Numbered from the stretch's first letter, positions 28,336-37,165 are shown. The stretch is DNA of 64,000 nucleotides from Roseovarius nitratireducens (GCF_002925845.1 NZ_PDNI01000036.1:124001-188000), one strand, 5' to 3'. A program made the numbers and translations. Notes: a model not told the origin generated them from the sequence alone.

Positions 28336-28721
28336 GGGCGATCATCCTCCAAGCGGGACGCGGGCACCGGGGCGCTTGGAGAGAGACGTGCGGTTTTGGG
28401 GCTTGAGCGGACGTTGCCGTGAGCCGCGCAGCGCCCGACCGCCGGGTGGGCGCAGTTCGGCTCGTGCTGTGCGGTTTATGGTGCAAGATACTTCTGCAGT
28501 CACAGCTACTTGCAACGACGAGGAGCGCCCGCCCGAGGGGGCGGTCGGGCGCTGCGCGGCGGCGCGTTCCGCGCCTTGATTCCGCGCAAGTGGGCCAAGA
28601 CCGGAAGGTCCGCTTCAGGCCAAACACACCCCGACAACCACCGCCGTCCCCCCACCCCGACCAGTTCGCGGCCATCATCTGACAGCCGCCTTTGGCTCGG
28701 TTTTCTTGGGGCCCCGCCCCC
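28336..28721. other. Intergenic region between convergent gyrB and a DUF6746-like gene
   Basis: About 390 nt with no convincing gene. Its centre (28423-28560) is a large inverted repeat listed separately. The flanks are C-rich on one side and show no clear T-run terminator, so transcription from gyrB may end in or after the repeat. Confidence 0.5.
28423..28560. repeat. Large inverted repeat downstream of gyrB
   Basis: Two exact 21-bp arms (28423-28443 and 28540-28560) enclose 96 nt. Inside them a second pair continues the stem (28444-28453 with 28525-28534, one mismatch), with a 5-nt bulge on one side, and then CTCGT/ACGAG. The whole 138 nt could fold as one long hairpin in DNA or RNA. The central loop is less GC-rich. 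It looks like a miniature inverted-repeat or REP-type element, or a structured RNA; copy number in the genome decides which. Confidence 0.7.
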
Positions 28722-29102
28722 TCACTCGGTCAGCGGCGCGGTCATTTCCAGGTAGACCTCGGTCGCCCCGCGCAGGGCATGCGGGTTGTCACCTTCAGAG
28801 GACAGGTGAACCCGCTCCAGCACGACGGCGATCTTCTCCACCTCCGAGGCGATGCGCGCCACGGCCTGTTCCATCGTGTAGGTGTATTCGTGCACCTCTT
28901 CCATGTCCTGCACGCCCAGATCGTCGCGCGCCATGACCGCTTCCACCTTGGCGTTGTAGGCGGCGAGGTTCTCTATCGCCTCCGCGAGGGTTTCAGAGGA
29001 CGCGGCGGCATAATGCTCGACCTCCTCGGCGGCGGTGGCCGGCAGGACGCCGTGACCGAGCACGAGGGTGGCGGCAAGAACGGGCAGGGCAGGCAGGTGC
29101 AT
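28722..29102 (-). CDS. Small periplasmic helical protein (DUF6746-like)
   Basis: A 126-aa protein with a Sec signal peptide (cleavage near 'LPATAAE'). The mature part is acidic and all-helical: 'HYAAASSETLAEAIENLAAYN', 'DMEEVHEYTYTMEQAVARI', 'VVLERVHLSSE'. This matches my recollection of the DUF6746 family, whose function is unknown. The spaced His and Met residues could bind a cofactor or metal, but nothing specific is visible. It converges on gyrB. Confidence 0.6.
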   Translation of the reverse strand: MHLPALPVLAATLVLGHGVLPATAAEEVEHYAAASSETLAEAIENLAAYNAKVEAVMARDDLGVQDMEEVHEYTYTMEQAVARIASEVEKIAVVLERVHLSSEGDNPHALRGATEVYLEMTAPLTE

Positions 29103-29224
29103 GGTGTGATCCTTCGGTTTCGATTATATCTGACAAAAATAATAAGAAATAAGATCCACCAACGCAACCGCCTTTTCCACCCGCAGCCCTTGCCCGCGCC
29201 CGAGCCCGGCATAGGTCCCCGGAC

Positions 29225-29617
29225 ATGACAGACCCGAGCGAAACCCACGTCCTCTACAATGCGCGCTGCCCGGTCTGCCGCGCCGAGATCGACCATTACC
29301 GCGCCCATTCAGAGGCGCGCAGTCATCCGGTGGTGTTCCACGATCTCAACACCCGCGATCTGGCAGAGTGGGGGATCGATCCCGACATGGCCGCGCGGCA
29401 ACTGCATGTGCGCCAGGGCGGGCGCGTGCTGTCGGGCGTGGAGGCGTTTCTGGCGCTGTGGCGCGTGCTGCCGCGTTACCGCTGGCTGGCGCGGATCGTG
29501 GCGCTGCCGGGGCTGCGCCAAGCGGCGCATCTCGTCTACGAGCGCGTGCTTGCGCCGCGACTCTACGCACGGCACGTTGCACGTATGCATCGGTCCTGCC
29601 CCGATCATGTCGCATGA
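29225..29617 (+). CDS. DCC family thiol-disulfide oxidoreductase-like protein (DUF393)
   Basis: A 130-aa protein with the DCC motif near its N-terminus ('VLYNARCPVCRAEI'; Asn replaces the usual Asp), a CxxC redox pair, and the family's 'SGVEAFLALWRVLPRYRWLARI' helix. A thioredoxin-like redox role is predicted for the family. It starts at ATG 29225, 122 nt from the divergent DUF6746-like gene, and precedes a HlyIII-type gene. Confidence 0.85.
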   Translation: MTDPSETHVLYNARCPVCRAEIDHYRAHSEARSHPVVFHDLNTRDLAEWGIDPDMAARQLHVRQGGRVLSGVEAFLALWRVLPRYRWLARIVALPGLRQAAHLVYERVLAPRLYARHVARMHRSCPDHVA

Positions 29618-29683
29618 TGGCCGGATTTGGCGGGTATTAAGGATATGTCCCCAAGATCATGTAACCATGCAGGAATGACGCAG

Positions 29684-30325
29684 ATGTCCTACCCGCTCTA
29701 TTCCCCGGCAGAACGCATCGCCGATGGCGTCGTGCATGTCATGGGCCTGGTTGCGGCGCTCGCCGGGGTGGCAGCGGTCTATTCGCTCTGGGCCCTGCAC
29801 ATGGACGGGGTCACGTTCCTCGCAGTCACGGTCTACTCGCTGTCGCTGCTCGCGATGCTCGGCGCCTCGGCGGCCTATCACCTGCTCGCGCACACGCCGC
29901 TGCGCCCGATCCTGCGGCGGCTCGATCACGCGGCGATCTATGTCAAGATCGCGGGCACCTTCACGCCGCTCGGCATCCTGCTGGGCACCGCCTTCGGCTA
30001 CATGGTGCTGGTCGGGGTCTGGGCGCTGGCCTGTCTCGGCGCGCTGTCCAAGCTGCGCATGCCGCGCGGGACCATGACCACCGGCTGGCTGCCCTACATG
30101 GCGCTGGGCTGGGCCGGGGTCGCGCTGATCCTGCCACTCTCGGGCGTGCTGCCGGGTCTCAGCCTCGCGTTCATCGTGGGCGGCGGGCTGCTCTACTGCG
30201 TCGGCGTGATCTTCTACGCGTGGGAAAGCCTGCGTTTCGCCAACGCGATCTGGCACGTCTTCGTCGCGCTGGCTTCGGCCTGCTTCTTCATAGGTATTAA
30301 CACGGCGGTCGCTGCGGCGCTCTGA
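29684..30325 (+). CDS. Hemolysin III (HlyIII/YqfA/PAQR) family membrane protein
   Basis: A 213-aa protein with seven hydrophobic segments. Family residues seen are 'ERIADGVVHVMGLVAALAG' at the N-terminus, 'AYHLLAH' and 'LRRLDHAAIYVKIAGTFTPLG' in the middle, and 'WHVFVALAS' near the end. The conserved His and Asp may form a metal-dependent hydrolase site as in PAQR proteins. ATG 29684 is preferred over upstream in-frame ATGs because AGGA sits at a suitable distance. Despite the name, toxin activity is not implied. Confidence 0.85.
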   Translation: MSYPLYSPAERIADGVVHVMGLVAALAGVAAVYSLWALHMDGVTFLAVTVYSLSLLAMLGASAAYHLLAHTPLRPILRRLDHAAIYVKIAGTFTPLGILLGTAFGYMVLVGVWALACLGALSKLRMPRGTMTTGWLPYMALGWAGVALILPLSGVLPGLSLAFIVGGGLLYCVGVIFYAWESLRFANAIWHVFVALASACFFIGINTAVAAAL

Positions 30326-30335
30326 ACCTTGCGGT

Positions 30336-30599
30336 TCAGCGCTTGAACCGTGCGGTCAGCTCGGTCAGAAGCGCGCTGTTGCGGCAATAATCCGGCACCG
30401 CCTCGCCCGCTTCATGCGCGGCCAGCCAGTGCTCGCATGCCTCCGGCGCGGCACATCCGGTGCAGGCCAGAACCGCCTCGCCCAGCTCTCCGGGGGTGAG
30501 GTGCCCGGCCATCATTGTTTCTTCCAGATCAACACCTTGTGCCTCTGCCATCCGGTCCACGAGGTCGGCATGACGCTTGAGAATAAAGCTGTGTTGCAT
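30336..30599 (-). CDS. DUF6455 family protein
   Basis: An 87-aa protein with a conserved Cys cluster, 'VLACTGCAAPEACEHWLAAHE', followed by 'PDYCRNSALLTELT'. Such small proteins are common in Rhodobacterales and lack a known role; the four cysteines could bind metal or an Fe-S cluster. The start at 30599 (MQHSFILKRHADLVDRMAEA) has GGGAGA 6 nt upstream and is favoured over a longer in-frame start at 30668. Confidence 0.75.
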   Translation of the reverse strand: MQHSFILKRHADLVDRMAEAQGVDLEETMMAGHLTPGELGEAVLACTGCAAPEACEHWLAAHEAGEAVPDYCRNSALLTELTARFKR

Positions 30600-30664
30600 G
30601 GCAAGTCTCCCTGTACTCCGGCCATTAGCCTGCCATGCGGATTCCCTCGCGTCGTTGATCTCGG

Positions 30665-31363
30665 TCAAAGCCCCGCCGCCACCCGCCGCACCGTCTCTAC
30701 CCTTTGTGCATTGGGCGGATGCGTCCCGAGGAACCGGTTGCCGGGATCGGGGATCTGCGAAAAGAATGCCACCCCGCGGACCGGATCATAGCCCGCGCGA
30801 TGCGCGATCACCGTGCCCAGCGCATCCGCCTCAAGCTCGAAATCCTTTGAAAAGACACGCCCGCCCACGCCGGCGCCAAGATCGACGGCCCCGTCGACCA
30901 CCGATTGCCCGGCTCCCGTGATCGCGGCGATACCGCCGAGAATGACAGCCCCCGCCATCGCGCTCTGCTGCTGGCGCGGGATGTGGCCGGCGATGTGATG
31001 CGCGGCCTCGTGCCCCATGACAAAGGCCAGCTCGTCGGCATTGCGGACCGCGCCGATCATCGGCAACGTGAAGGCGACGACCGGCCGCCCGGTGCGGTCG
31101 AGCGTCTGGTAGGCATTGACCGGCTGGCCGGGCCGGTCATCCACCACGATGCGGAAATCGCAGTTAGAGCGCGGCGCGCGGGCGCGGCAACTGCGCTCGG
31201 CCACCGGCTCGATGCGCTGTGCAACAGTCAGGAATTGCTGCACTTTTGCGCGAGTGACCGTCGGCGCGGGGCGCTCGGCAGCGGGCTGCCGGGTCTGGGC
31301 GGTCTCTGACACCTCGACGCAAGAGGCGACGAGACCAAGGGCAAGGCAGGCAATCCAGCGCAT
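30665..31363 (-). CDS. M48 family metalloprotease, predicted lipoprotein
   Basis: A 232-aa secreted zinc peptidase. ATG 31363 has a strong GAGGAGA site and starts MRWIACLALGLVASC, a lipoprotein signal with lipobox LVASC, so the mature protein should be anchored at the membrane. The zinc motif HEAAH is followed about 50 residues later by 'FELEADALG', supplying the third ligand Glu. This is the minimal Ste24/BepA-like fold linked to envelope protein quality control. It is complete without extra TPR repeats. Confidence 0.88.
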   Translation of the reverse strand: MRWIACLALGLVASCVEVSETAQTRQPAAERPAPTVTRAKVQQFLTVAQRIEPVAERSCRARAPRSNCDFRIVVDDRPGQPVNAYQTLDRTGRPVVAFTLPMIGAVRNADELAFVMGHEAAHHIAGHIPRQQQSAMAGAVILGGIAAITGAGQSVVDGAVDLGAGVGGRVFSKDFELEADALGTVIAHRAGYDPVRGVAFFSQIPDPGNRFLGTHPPNAQRVETVRRVAAGL

Positions 31364-31483
31364 CTGATCTCCTCGGATCAATCTCCACATCTGTCTTGTA
31401 GCAGGATATCGCCCTTCTGACAGCCCCCGACGCGCGACCCATCACCGGTTTGCAATCCGCCGCCGAACGGGTAGCCTGCAATC

Positions 31484-31720
31484 ATGTTTTCCATAGAGCA
31501 CGAGTTCGACTCGACCGTCATCACCCTTGTCGACGAGGGGGCCGCCCCTCTCAAGGAAGATGTTGTCGTCAACGCCTTCGAGGAATGCGTGACCGTCGAG
31601 CAATACGACCCGCGCACCGATACGGTTCTGCGGATCACCCTGTCGATGAGCCAGATGCGCGATCTCGGCGCGGCGCTCGACCTGCCAGAGGGCGTCTACC
31701 TGCGCGAGCCGGGGGGGTGA
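31484..31720 (+). CDS. Conserved hypothetical protein, 78 aa
   Basis: Small acidic soluble protein starting MFSIEHEFDSTVITLVDEG and containing 'ECVTVEQYDPRTDTVLRITLSM'. It has no signal peptide, membrane segment or recognised motif. Codon use is typical of the genome and the frame fills the gap between two minus-strand genes, which supports a real gene. I do not recognise the family. Confidence 0.6.
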   Translation: MFSIEHEFDSTVITLVDEGAAPLKEDVVVNAFEECVTVEQYDPRTDTVLRITLSMSQMRDLGAALDLPEGVYLREPGG

Positions 31721-31726
31721 GCGGGC

Positions 31727-32701
31727 TCAGCGGCCGAGCTTTTCCAGCATCTCGGTGGCCGCTGCCGCCGGTGTGATCGTCCCTGCGGCCACGTCCCGTG
31801 AATAGCGCTCGATCTCGGCCCGCGCCTCCGGCGCGTCGAGCCGCGCCAGCAAGCCCTGCCGCAGTTCCTCGACGAACCAGCTTTGCGCCTGCGCCGCGCG
31901 TCGGGCCGCGAAATGCCCCTCGGCCCGGCGCCAGTCGATGAGCGTGCGCATCTCCTGCCATGCGCCTTCGAGCCCCTCATCCTCCAGCGCCGAGACGCAG
32001 ATCGCCTTGGGAAAGCCCTCGGGGTCCTGCGCGCGCTTGCGCAACAGTCGCAGCGCCCCGGCGTAATCCGACCGCGTCCGCTGCGCCGCCGCCTTCAGAT
32101 CGCCATCGGCCTTGTTTACGAGGATGAGATCGGCGATCTCCATGATCCCGCGCTTGACGCCCTGCAGCTCGTCGCCGCCCGCCGGTGCCAGCAGCAGCAC
32201 GAAGATGTCGGACATCTCCGCCACCACCGTCTCGGATTGTCCTACGCCCACCGTCTCGATCAGCACCACGTCAAAGCCCGCCGCCTCGCACAGCGCCACC
32301 GCCTCGCGCGTGCGCCGCGCCACGCCGCCCAGGTGGCTGCGGCTGGGCGAGGGGCGGATGAACGCGCCCGGCTCGCGGCTCAGTCGCTCCATCCGCGTCT
32401 TGTCGCCGAGGATCGAGCCGCCCGAGCGCGCCGAGGATGGATCGACGGCGAGCACGGCCACCTTCAGCCCCTGTCCGGTCAGCATCAGGCCGAAGCTCTC
32501 GATGAAGGTGGACTTGCCCACCCCCGGCGTGCCCGAGAGCCCGATCCGGATCGCCTCGCGCCCCGACCCGCGCACCGCCTCGAGCAACTCGGTGGCCTGC
32601 GCCCGGTGATCGGCGCGCCCGCTCTCGATCAGCGTGATCGCGCGCGCCAGCGCCCGCCGGTCGCCCGCGATGATCCGCTTGCTCGTCTCTTCGATATCCA
32701 T
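31727..32701 (-). CDS. meaB: Methylmalonyl-CoA mutase-associated GTPase MeaB
   Basis: G-protein chaperone (324 aa) that protects and repairs the B12-dependent methylmalonyl-CoA mutase, an enzyme of the ethylmalonyl-CoA and propionate routes. Walker A is GTPGVGKST at residues 57-65. Further motifs are 'AVDPSSARSGGSILGDKTRM', 'VLIETVGVGQSE' (switch III region) and 'LILVNKADGD' (base-specificity NKxD). The start at 32701 begins MDIEETSKRIIAGDRRALAR, the usual N-terminus; a longer open frame upstream crosses a repeat and is rejected. The mutase gene is not in the window. Confidence 0.95.
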   Translation of the reverse strand: MDIEETSKRIIAGDRRALARAITLIESGRADHRAQATELLEAVRGSGREAIRIGLSGTPGVGKSTFIESFGLMLTGQGLKVAVLAVDPSSARSGGSILGDKTRMERLSREPGAFIRPSPSRSHLGGVARRTREAVALCEAAGFDVVLIETVGVGQSETVVAEMSDIFVLLLAPAGGDELQGVKRGIMEIADLILVNKADGDLKAAAQRTRSDYAGALRLLRKRAQDPEGFPKAICVSALEDEGLEGAWQEMRTLIDWRRAEGHFAARRAAQAQSWFVEELRQGLLARLDAPEARAEIERYSRDVAAGTITPAAAATEMLEKLGR

Positions 32702-32786
32702 GCGCCCGCCGGGTTGCCTGATCTGTCCGCGCCTTCTTGCCTTGGCGGCGCGGGAAATGTCCAGACCGGGGCGTACGCCCGTTGTT

Positions 32787-32858
32787 TCTTCTTGGTCCGA
32801 ATACCCCGGCGCCGCGCGGGCCGCAAAGGCCGGGGCTTGGGTATTTTCGCCAAGAAGA
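32787..32858. repeat. Imperfect inverted repeat between meaB and hrpB
   Basis: TCTTCTTGG (32787-32795) and CCAAGAAGA (32850-32858) are exact inverted arms. They continue inward imperfectly through AATACCCCGG and CCGGGG...GGTATT. The 72-nt unit resembles dispersed palindromic sequences seen between genes in related bacteria. It sits in the divergent meaB/hrpB gap and may overlap promoters. Confidence 0.55.
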
Positions 32859-32912
32859 GGCCGCGAAACGCCCCCTCTGGCCAAGCGCGCGCCGCTGTCG
32901 GATAACCGGGGC

Positions 32913-35378
32913 ATGACCCAAACCCTGCCCATCCATGACGCCATTCCCGCCCTGCTCGACGCGCTGCGTGGGCGCGGGCGCGCGGTGTTGCAGGCCCCGC
33001 CGGGGGCGGGCAAGACCACCGTGGTGCCGCTCGAGATGCTGCGCGCGGGGCTGACGACGGGCCGCATCGTCATGCTGGAGCCGCGCCGTCTCGCTGCCCG
33101 CGCCGCCGCCGAACGCATGGCCGAAACCCTCGGCGAACGGGTGGGTGAGACCGTCGGCTACCGTATCCGGGGCGAGGCAAAGGTGTCGAGGACGACCCGG
33201 ATCGAGGTCGTGACCGAGGGAATCCTCACCCGCATGATCCAGTCCGCACCGGACCTGCCCGGAGTCGGCGCCGTGATCTTCGACGAATTTCACGAACGCT
33301 CGCTCAACGCCGATCTCGGCCTCGCCCTGTGCCTCGAGGTGGCAGGCGCGCTGCGCGAGGACATGATCCTGCTCGCCATGTCCGCCACGCTCGATGCCGA
33401 GCCGGTTGGGCGGCTGATGGGCGACGTGCCGGTGGTGACGTCCGAGGGGCGCAGCTACCCGGTCGAGACCCGCTGGCTCGACCGCCCGCGGCCCAAGCGG
33501 CAGCGCTTCGAGGAGGGCGTGGCCGATCTGGTGGAGCGCGCGGTCGCAGAGACTGAGGGCGGTGTACTGGTCTTTCTCCCCGGCGAGGGAGAAATCAGGC
33601 GGGTGGAGGCGTTGCTCAAGGGCCGCCTGTCTCCCGGCTGTCACCTGCGCCCGCTCTTCGGTGCAATGGATTTCGCCGCGCAGCGTGCCGCCATTGCCCC
33701 GTGCCCGGAGGGCCGCAAGATCGTGCTCGCCACCGCCATCGCCGAGACCTCTCTCACCATCGAGGATATCCGCGTCGTGGTGGACGGGGGCCGTGCGCGG
33801 CGGGCGCGGTTCGATCCCGGCTCGGGCATGTCGCGGCTGGTGACCGAGCGGGTCACCCGCGCCGAGGCCACGCAGCGCGCGGGCCGCGCGGGCCGGGTGG
33901 CCGCGGGTCTCTGCTTCCGGCTCTGGACGCGTGGCGAGGACGGCGCGCTCGCGCCCTTCCCGCCGCCCGAGATCGAGGCCGCCGACCTCGCCGGGCTGGC
34001 GCTGGAACTGGCGCTGTGGGGGGCGGAACCAGAAGCGCTGCCCTTTCTCACGCCTCCCAATCCCGGCAGCTATGCCGAGGCGCAGGCGCTGCTGAAGATG
34101 CTGGGCGCGCTCGACACCCGTAACCTTATCACCGATCACGGGCGCGCGCTGGCCGCGTTGCCGCTGCATCCGCGGTTGGCGCACATGCTGGCCGTGGCTG
34201 GCCCCGGTGCCGCCCCGATGGCGGCGCTGCTGGCGGATCGCGACCCGCTGGCGCGAGGCGCGCCTGTGGACCTGTCCCTGCGCATGGCCGCGATTCGCGA
34301 TCCGCGCGCCTATGCCGAGCGGCACCCGCATCCTGCCAATCGCGGCGCGGTCGAACGTATCCGCGCCGAAGCGAAACGCCTGGCCCGACAGGCCAGGGGT
34401 GCAGAGGCCGGGATGAGCGATGCCGGGATGGCCGCGCTGGCATACCCTGACCGCGTCGGCCTGCGCCGCAAGGGCGATGACCCGCGCTACGTGCTCTCGG
34501 GTGGCAAGGGGGCGGTCATGCCCGAGGGCGATCCGATGTCCGGCGCGCGGCTCATCGTCGCCAGCGACCTCGACGGCGACCCGCGCGAGGCGCGCATCCG
34601 GCAGGCCATCGAGATCGGCGAGGCAGAAGTGCGCGACCTCTACGGTGACAGGATCGGCTGGGAGGATGTCTGCGCATGGGACCGGCGCGCCCGGCGCGTC
34701 GTCGCCCGGCAGCAGGAGCGGTTCGGCGCGTTGATCCTTGATGACCGGCTCTGGAAGGACGCGCCGCAAGAGGCGGTCGCCCGCGCCATGCTCGACGGAG
34801 TGCGCGACCTCGGGTTGAGCTGGACCGACGCCGCCCGCCGCTTCGCCGCACGCGTGACGCTCTGCCGCGAGGCCATGCCGGACCTGCCAGACATGTCCGA
34901 TGCGGCGCTCATGGACACGCTCGAGACATGGTTGCTGCCGTTTCTCGGTGGCGTGAAAACGGCACGGGACTGGAAGGCGTTCGATATGCTGGACGCGCTG
35001 CGCGCAAGGCTCACATGGGCGCAGATGCAGGCGCTCGACAGCAGCGCGCCTGCGCATTTCCTCACGCCGCTGGGGCGCAAGATCCCCATCGATTATTCCG
35101 GCGAGGAGCCGGAGATCACCCTGCGCTTGCAGGAAATGTTCGGCCAGACCGAGCACCCCGTCGTTGCCGGGCGGCGATTGCGCGTCACGCTCTTGTCGCC
35201 GGGGCAGAAACCGGTGCAGACCACTACCGACATTCCCGGTTTCTGGGCCACCTCCTACGCGGATGTGCGCAAGGACATGCGCGGCCGCTACCCCCGGCAC
35301 CCCTGGCCCGAGGACCCGACCGAGGCGGACCCGACGCTGCGGGCCAAGCCGCGAAACACGCCGCGAAACACACGGTGA
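32913..35378 (+). CDS. hrpB: ATP-dependent helicase HrpB
   Basis: An 821-aa DEAH-box-type helicase. Motif I is 'APPGAGKTT' (about residues 28-36), motif II is 'DEFHERS', a DEFH variant typical of HrpB, motif III is 'SATL', and motif VI is 'QRAGRAGRV'. The HrpB-specific C-terminal domain ends with 'GFWATSYADVRKDMRGRYPRHPWPEDP', the conserved family ending. ATG 32913 gives the normal N-terminus (MTQTLPIHDAIPALLDAL). The cellular role of HrpB is poorly known; an RNA or cell-envelope function has been proposed for relatives. Confidence 0.95.
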   Translation: MTQTLPIHDAIPALLDALRGRGRAVLQAPPGAGKTTVVPLEMLRAGLTTGRIVMLEPRRLAARAAAERMAETLGERVGETVGYRIRGEAKVSRTTRIEVVTEGILTRMIQSAPDLPGVGAVIFDEFHERSLNADLGLALCLEVAGALREDMILLAMSATLDAEPVGRLMGDVPVVTSEGRSYPVETRWLDRPRPKRQRFEEGVADLVERAVAETEGGVLVFLPGEGEIRRVEALLKGRLSPGCHLRPLFGAMDFAAQRAAIAPCPEGRKIVLATAIAETSLTIEDIRVVVDGGRARRARFDPGSGMSRLVTERVTRAEATQRAGRAGRVAAGLCFRLWTRGEDGALAPFPPPEIEAADLAGLALELALWGAEPEALPFLTPPNPGSYAEAQALLKMLGALDTRNLITDHGRALAALPLHPRLAHMLAVAGPGAAPMAALLADRDPLARGAPVDLSLRMAAIRDPRAYAERHPHPANRGAVERIRAEAKRLARQARGAEAGMSDAGMAALAYPDRVGLRRKGDDPRYVLSGGKGAVMPEGDPMSGARLIVASDLDGDPREARIRQAIEIGEAEVRDLYGDRIGWEDVCAWDRRARRVVARQQERFGALILDDRLWKDAPQEAVARAMLDGVRDLGLSWTDAARRFAARVTLCREAMPDLPDMSDAALMDTLETWLLPFLGGVKTARDWKAFDMLDALRARLTWAQMQALDSSAPAHFLTPLGRKIPIDYSGEEPEITLRLQEMFGQTEHPVVAGRRLRVTLLSPGQKPVQTTTDIPGFWATSYADVRKDMRGRYPRHPWPEDPTEADPTLRAKPRNTPRNTR

Positions 35379-35457
35379 TTTGCATGGCGCCCGGTTTTCG
35401 CATAACCTGAACGGTAATTGACGAAAAAACGCGAACACGCCGGGCAGGGCAGACCAA

Positions 35458-35916
35458 ATGGTAAAGATGCAATCCGTGACCGAGCGCTCTGGCGCGCGCA
35501 CTGCCTATCCGCCGGAACGGCAGGTGGCGGCGCTGTGCTGGCGCAAGGAAACGGGTCGCAAGGAAGTGCTGCTCATCACCAGCCGCGACACCGGGCGCTG
35601 GATCGTGCCCAAGGGCTGGCCGATCAAGGGGCTGAGCGACGCGCAGGCGGCCATGCGCGAGGCGTGGGAAGAGGCTGGCGTGCGCGCGGGCGCCGACAAG
35701 GCCCGCCCTGCCGGACAGTTCTTCTACGACAAGGCGCTCGACGATGGCAGTGTGATCCCGATCGTCGCGCATCTCTACAAGGTGCGGTTGCGCAAGGGCG
35801 ATCTCGCCGACAGCTTCCCCGAGGCGGCAGAGCGCAAGCGGCTCTGGGTGCCGGCGAAAAAGGCCGCGAAACTTGTGCGGGAGCCCGAGCTGAAGGCGAT
35901 CCTGCGCAGCCTCTGA
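35458..35916 (+). CDS. NUDIX hydrolase
   Basis: A 152-aa diphosphate hydrolase. The Nudix box region is 'GWPIKGLSDAQAAMREAWEEAGV': the catalytic REAWEEAGV half is intact, but the Glu expected at the end of the first segment is Leu. The 'PKGWP.KG' start is shared by diadenosine/diphosphoinositol-polyphosphate-type relatives. Four nt separate each in-frame ATG choice at the N-terminus (35458, 35467). It is convergent with mch, with only 10 nt between stops. Confidence 0.88.
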   Translation: MVKMQSVTERSGARTAYPPERQVAALCWRKETGRKEVLLITSRDTGRWIVPKGWPIKGLSDAQAAMREAWEEAGVRAGADKARPAGQFFYDKALDDGSVIPIVAHLYKVRLRKGDLADSFPEAAERKRLWVPAKKAAKLVREPELKAILRSL

Positions 35917-35926
35917 ACGCAGTGGC

Positions 35927-36955
35927 TCAGGCCGGCATCAGCGCCCAGTAATCGAGATCGAGCAACACGTGCGGCAGGTACTTGCCGTCCTCGCCCTTGA
36001 GGGTGAAGGGCGCACCGCCCTTGGTCGCCACCAGCCGCAGGCGGAGCGCGCCCACCCCCGGCGCGTCCACCTCTGCACGGTCGAGCACCTCGGACCACGC
36101 GCGCACGGTATCGCCCGCGAAACAGGGGTTGGCGTGACTGCCTGCATTGATCGCCGCGATCATCTGCGCATTGGCCAACCCATTGAACGACAGCGCGCGT
36201 GCCATAGAGATCACATGCCCGCCATAGATCAGCCGCTTGCCATCGGCGCGGGGCGTGGCGTCGAAATGCGTCTTGGACGTGTTCTGCCACAACCGCGTCG
36301 CCATCATGTGCTCGGCTTCCTCGATGGTCACGCCGTCCACGTGGTCGATCCGTTCGCCGATCTCGTAATCACCCAGCCGGTGCGGCTCGCCTGCCAGCCC
36401 GAAATCGTAATTCGTGAAGTCGAGTCCCGCCGGGATGATGAGGTCGTTCGGGTCCACCACCGCCGCTGTCTGCGGCACCACCGGGTCGGGCGCCGGGGCG
36501 TTCATGTCGTTCTTGCGCACCATGACCCAGCGGGTGAATTCCATCACCGGCAGATCATGCTGATTGATGCCCGTGGTGCGCACGTAGACCACCCCGGTCT
36601 TGCCCGAGGAATTCTGTTTCAGCCCGATCACCTCGGATTCGCTGCGCAGCGTGTCGCCGGGATAGACCGGGCGCAGCCAGCGCGCCTCGGCATAGCCCAG
36701 GTTCGCCACCGCGTTGAGCGAGATATCCGGCACCGATTTGCCGAACACGATGTGAAACGCCGCCATGTCGTCAATCGGGCTGTCGGGCAGGCCGCTCGCG
36801 CGCGCGAACTCGTTCGAAGAATAAAGCGCGTGCCGCGCCGGGTAGAGCGCATGATAGAGCGCGCGCTCGCCACCCGAGACGCTGCGCGGCACCGCGTGGC
36901 GGATCACCTCGCCGAGGGTGTAATCCTCGAAGAACCGGCCCGGATTGGTCTTCAT
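35927..36955 (-). CDS. mch: Mesaconyl-CoA hydratase (MaoC-type, ethylmalonyl-CoA pathway)
   Basis: A 342-aa double-hotdog hydratase that converts mesaconyl-C1-CoA to beta-methylmalyl-CoA in the ethylmalonyl-CoA pathway. It begins MKTNPGRFFEDYTLGEVIRH and contains 'AFHIVFGKSVPDISLNAVANLGYAE' and 'GGHVISMARALSFNGLANAQ', closely resembling the Rhodobacter enzyme (about 343 aa). It is the last gene of a four-gene run, with 2 nt to the DUF1737 gene, whose first gene encodes the malyl-CoA thioesterase; both enzymes act in the same pathway. Confidence 0.93.
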   Translation of the reverse strand: MKTNPGRFFEDYTLGEVIRHAVPRSVSGGERALYHALYPARHALYSSNEFARASGLPDSPIDDMAAFHIVFGKSVPDISLNAVANLGYAEARWLRPVYPGDTLRSESEVIGLKQNSSGKTGVVYVRTTGINQHDLPVMEFTRWVMVRKNDMNAPAPDPVVPQTAAVVDPNDLIIPAGLDFTNYDFGLAGEPHRLGDYEIGERIDHVDGVTIEEAEHMMATRLWQNTSKTHFDATPRADGKRLIYGGHVISMARALSFNGLANAQMIAAINAGSHANPCFAGDTVRAWSEVLDRAEVDAPGVGALRLRLVATKGGAPFTLKGEDGKYLPHVLLDLDYWALMPA

Positions 36956-36957
36956 GC

Positions 36958-37161
36958 CTACGGCTCTCCCAGCTTCATGTCGGGCGAGTAGCTGCCTTCT
37001 TTCTCTTTCACCACGGCCTGACCGCAGCGCATCACGCCGTTGGCCGCGTCAAAGGCATAGGTGGGCCCGCCGTGCAGCGCCCAGCCGTCGTTGAGGGCGG
37101 CCGTCACCTTGTGGCAAAATGCCGAATTGTCGTCGGCGCTGAGAAAACGGTAGAGTTTCAT
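36958..37161 (-). CDS. DUF1737 domain protein
   Basis: A 67-aa protein starting MKLYRFLSADDNSAFCHKV, matching DUF1737 ('LNDGWALHGGPTYAFD'). No signal peptide or membrane segment. It is placed tightly between nnrU-like (4 nt) and mch (2 nt), so it is certainly cotranscribed. Function unknown; the conserved context may hint at a role in the same pathway, but this is not shown. Confidence 0.85.
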   Translation of the reverse strand: MKLYRFLSADDNSAFCHKVTAALNDGWALHGGPTYAFDAANGVMRCGQAVVKEKEGSYSPDMKLGEP

Positions 37162-37165
37162 CGCC

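Noticed and set aside
32271-35501. Very long minus-strand open frames opposite hrpB and meaB (also 45349-48522 opposite sucA/sucB)
   Set aside because: They arise because codon bias in high-GC genes leaves the opposite strand free of stops. The translations are rich in Arg, His and Gln with no family motif, and the plus-strand genes are clearly real.
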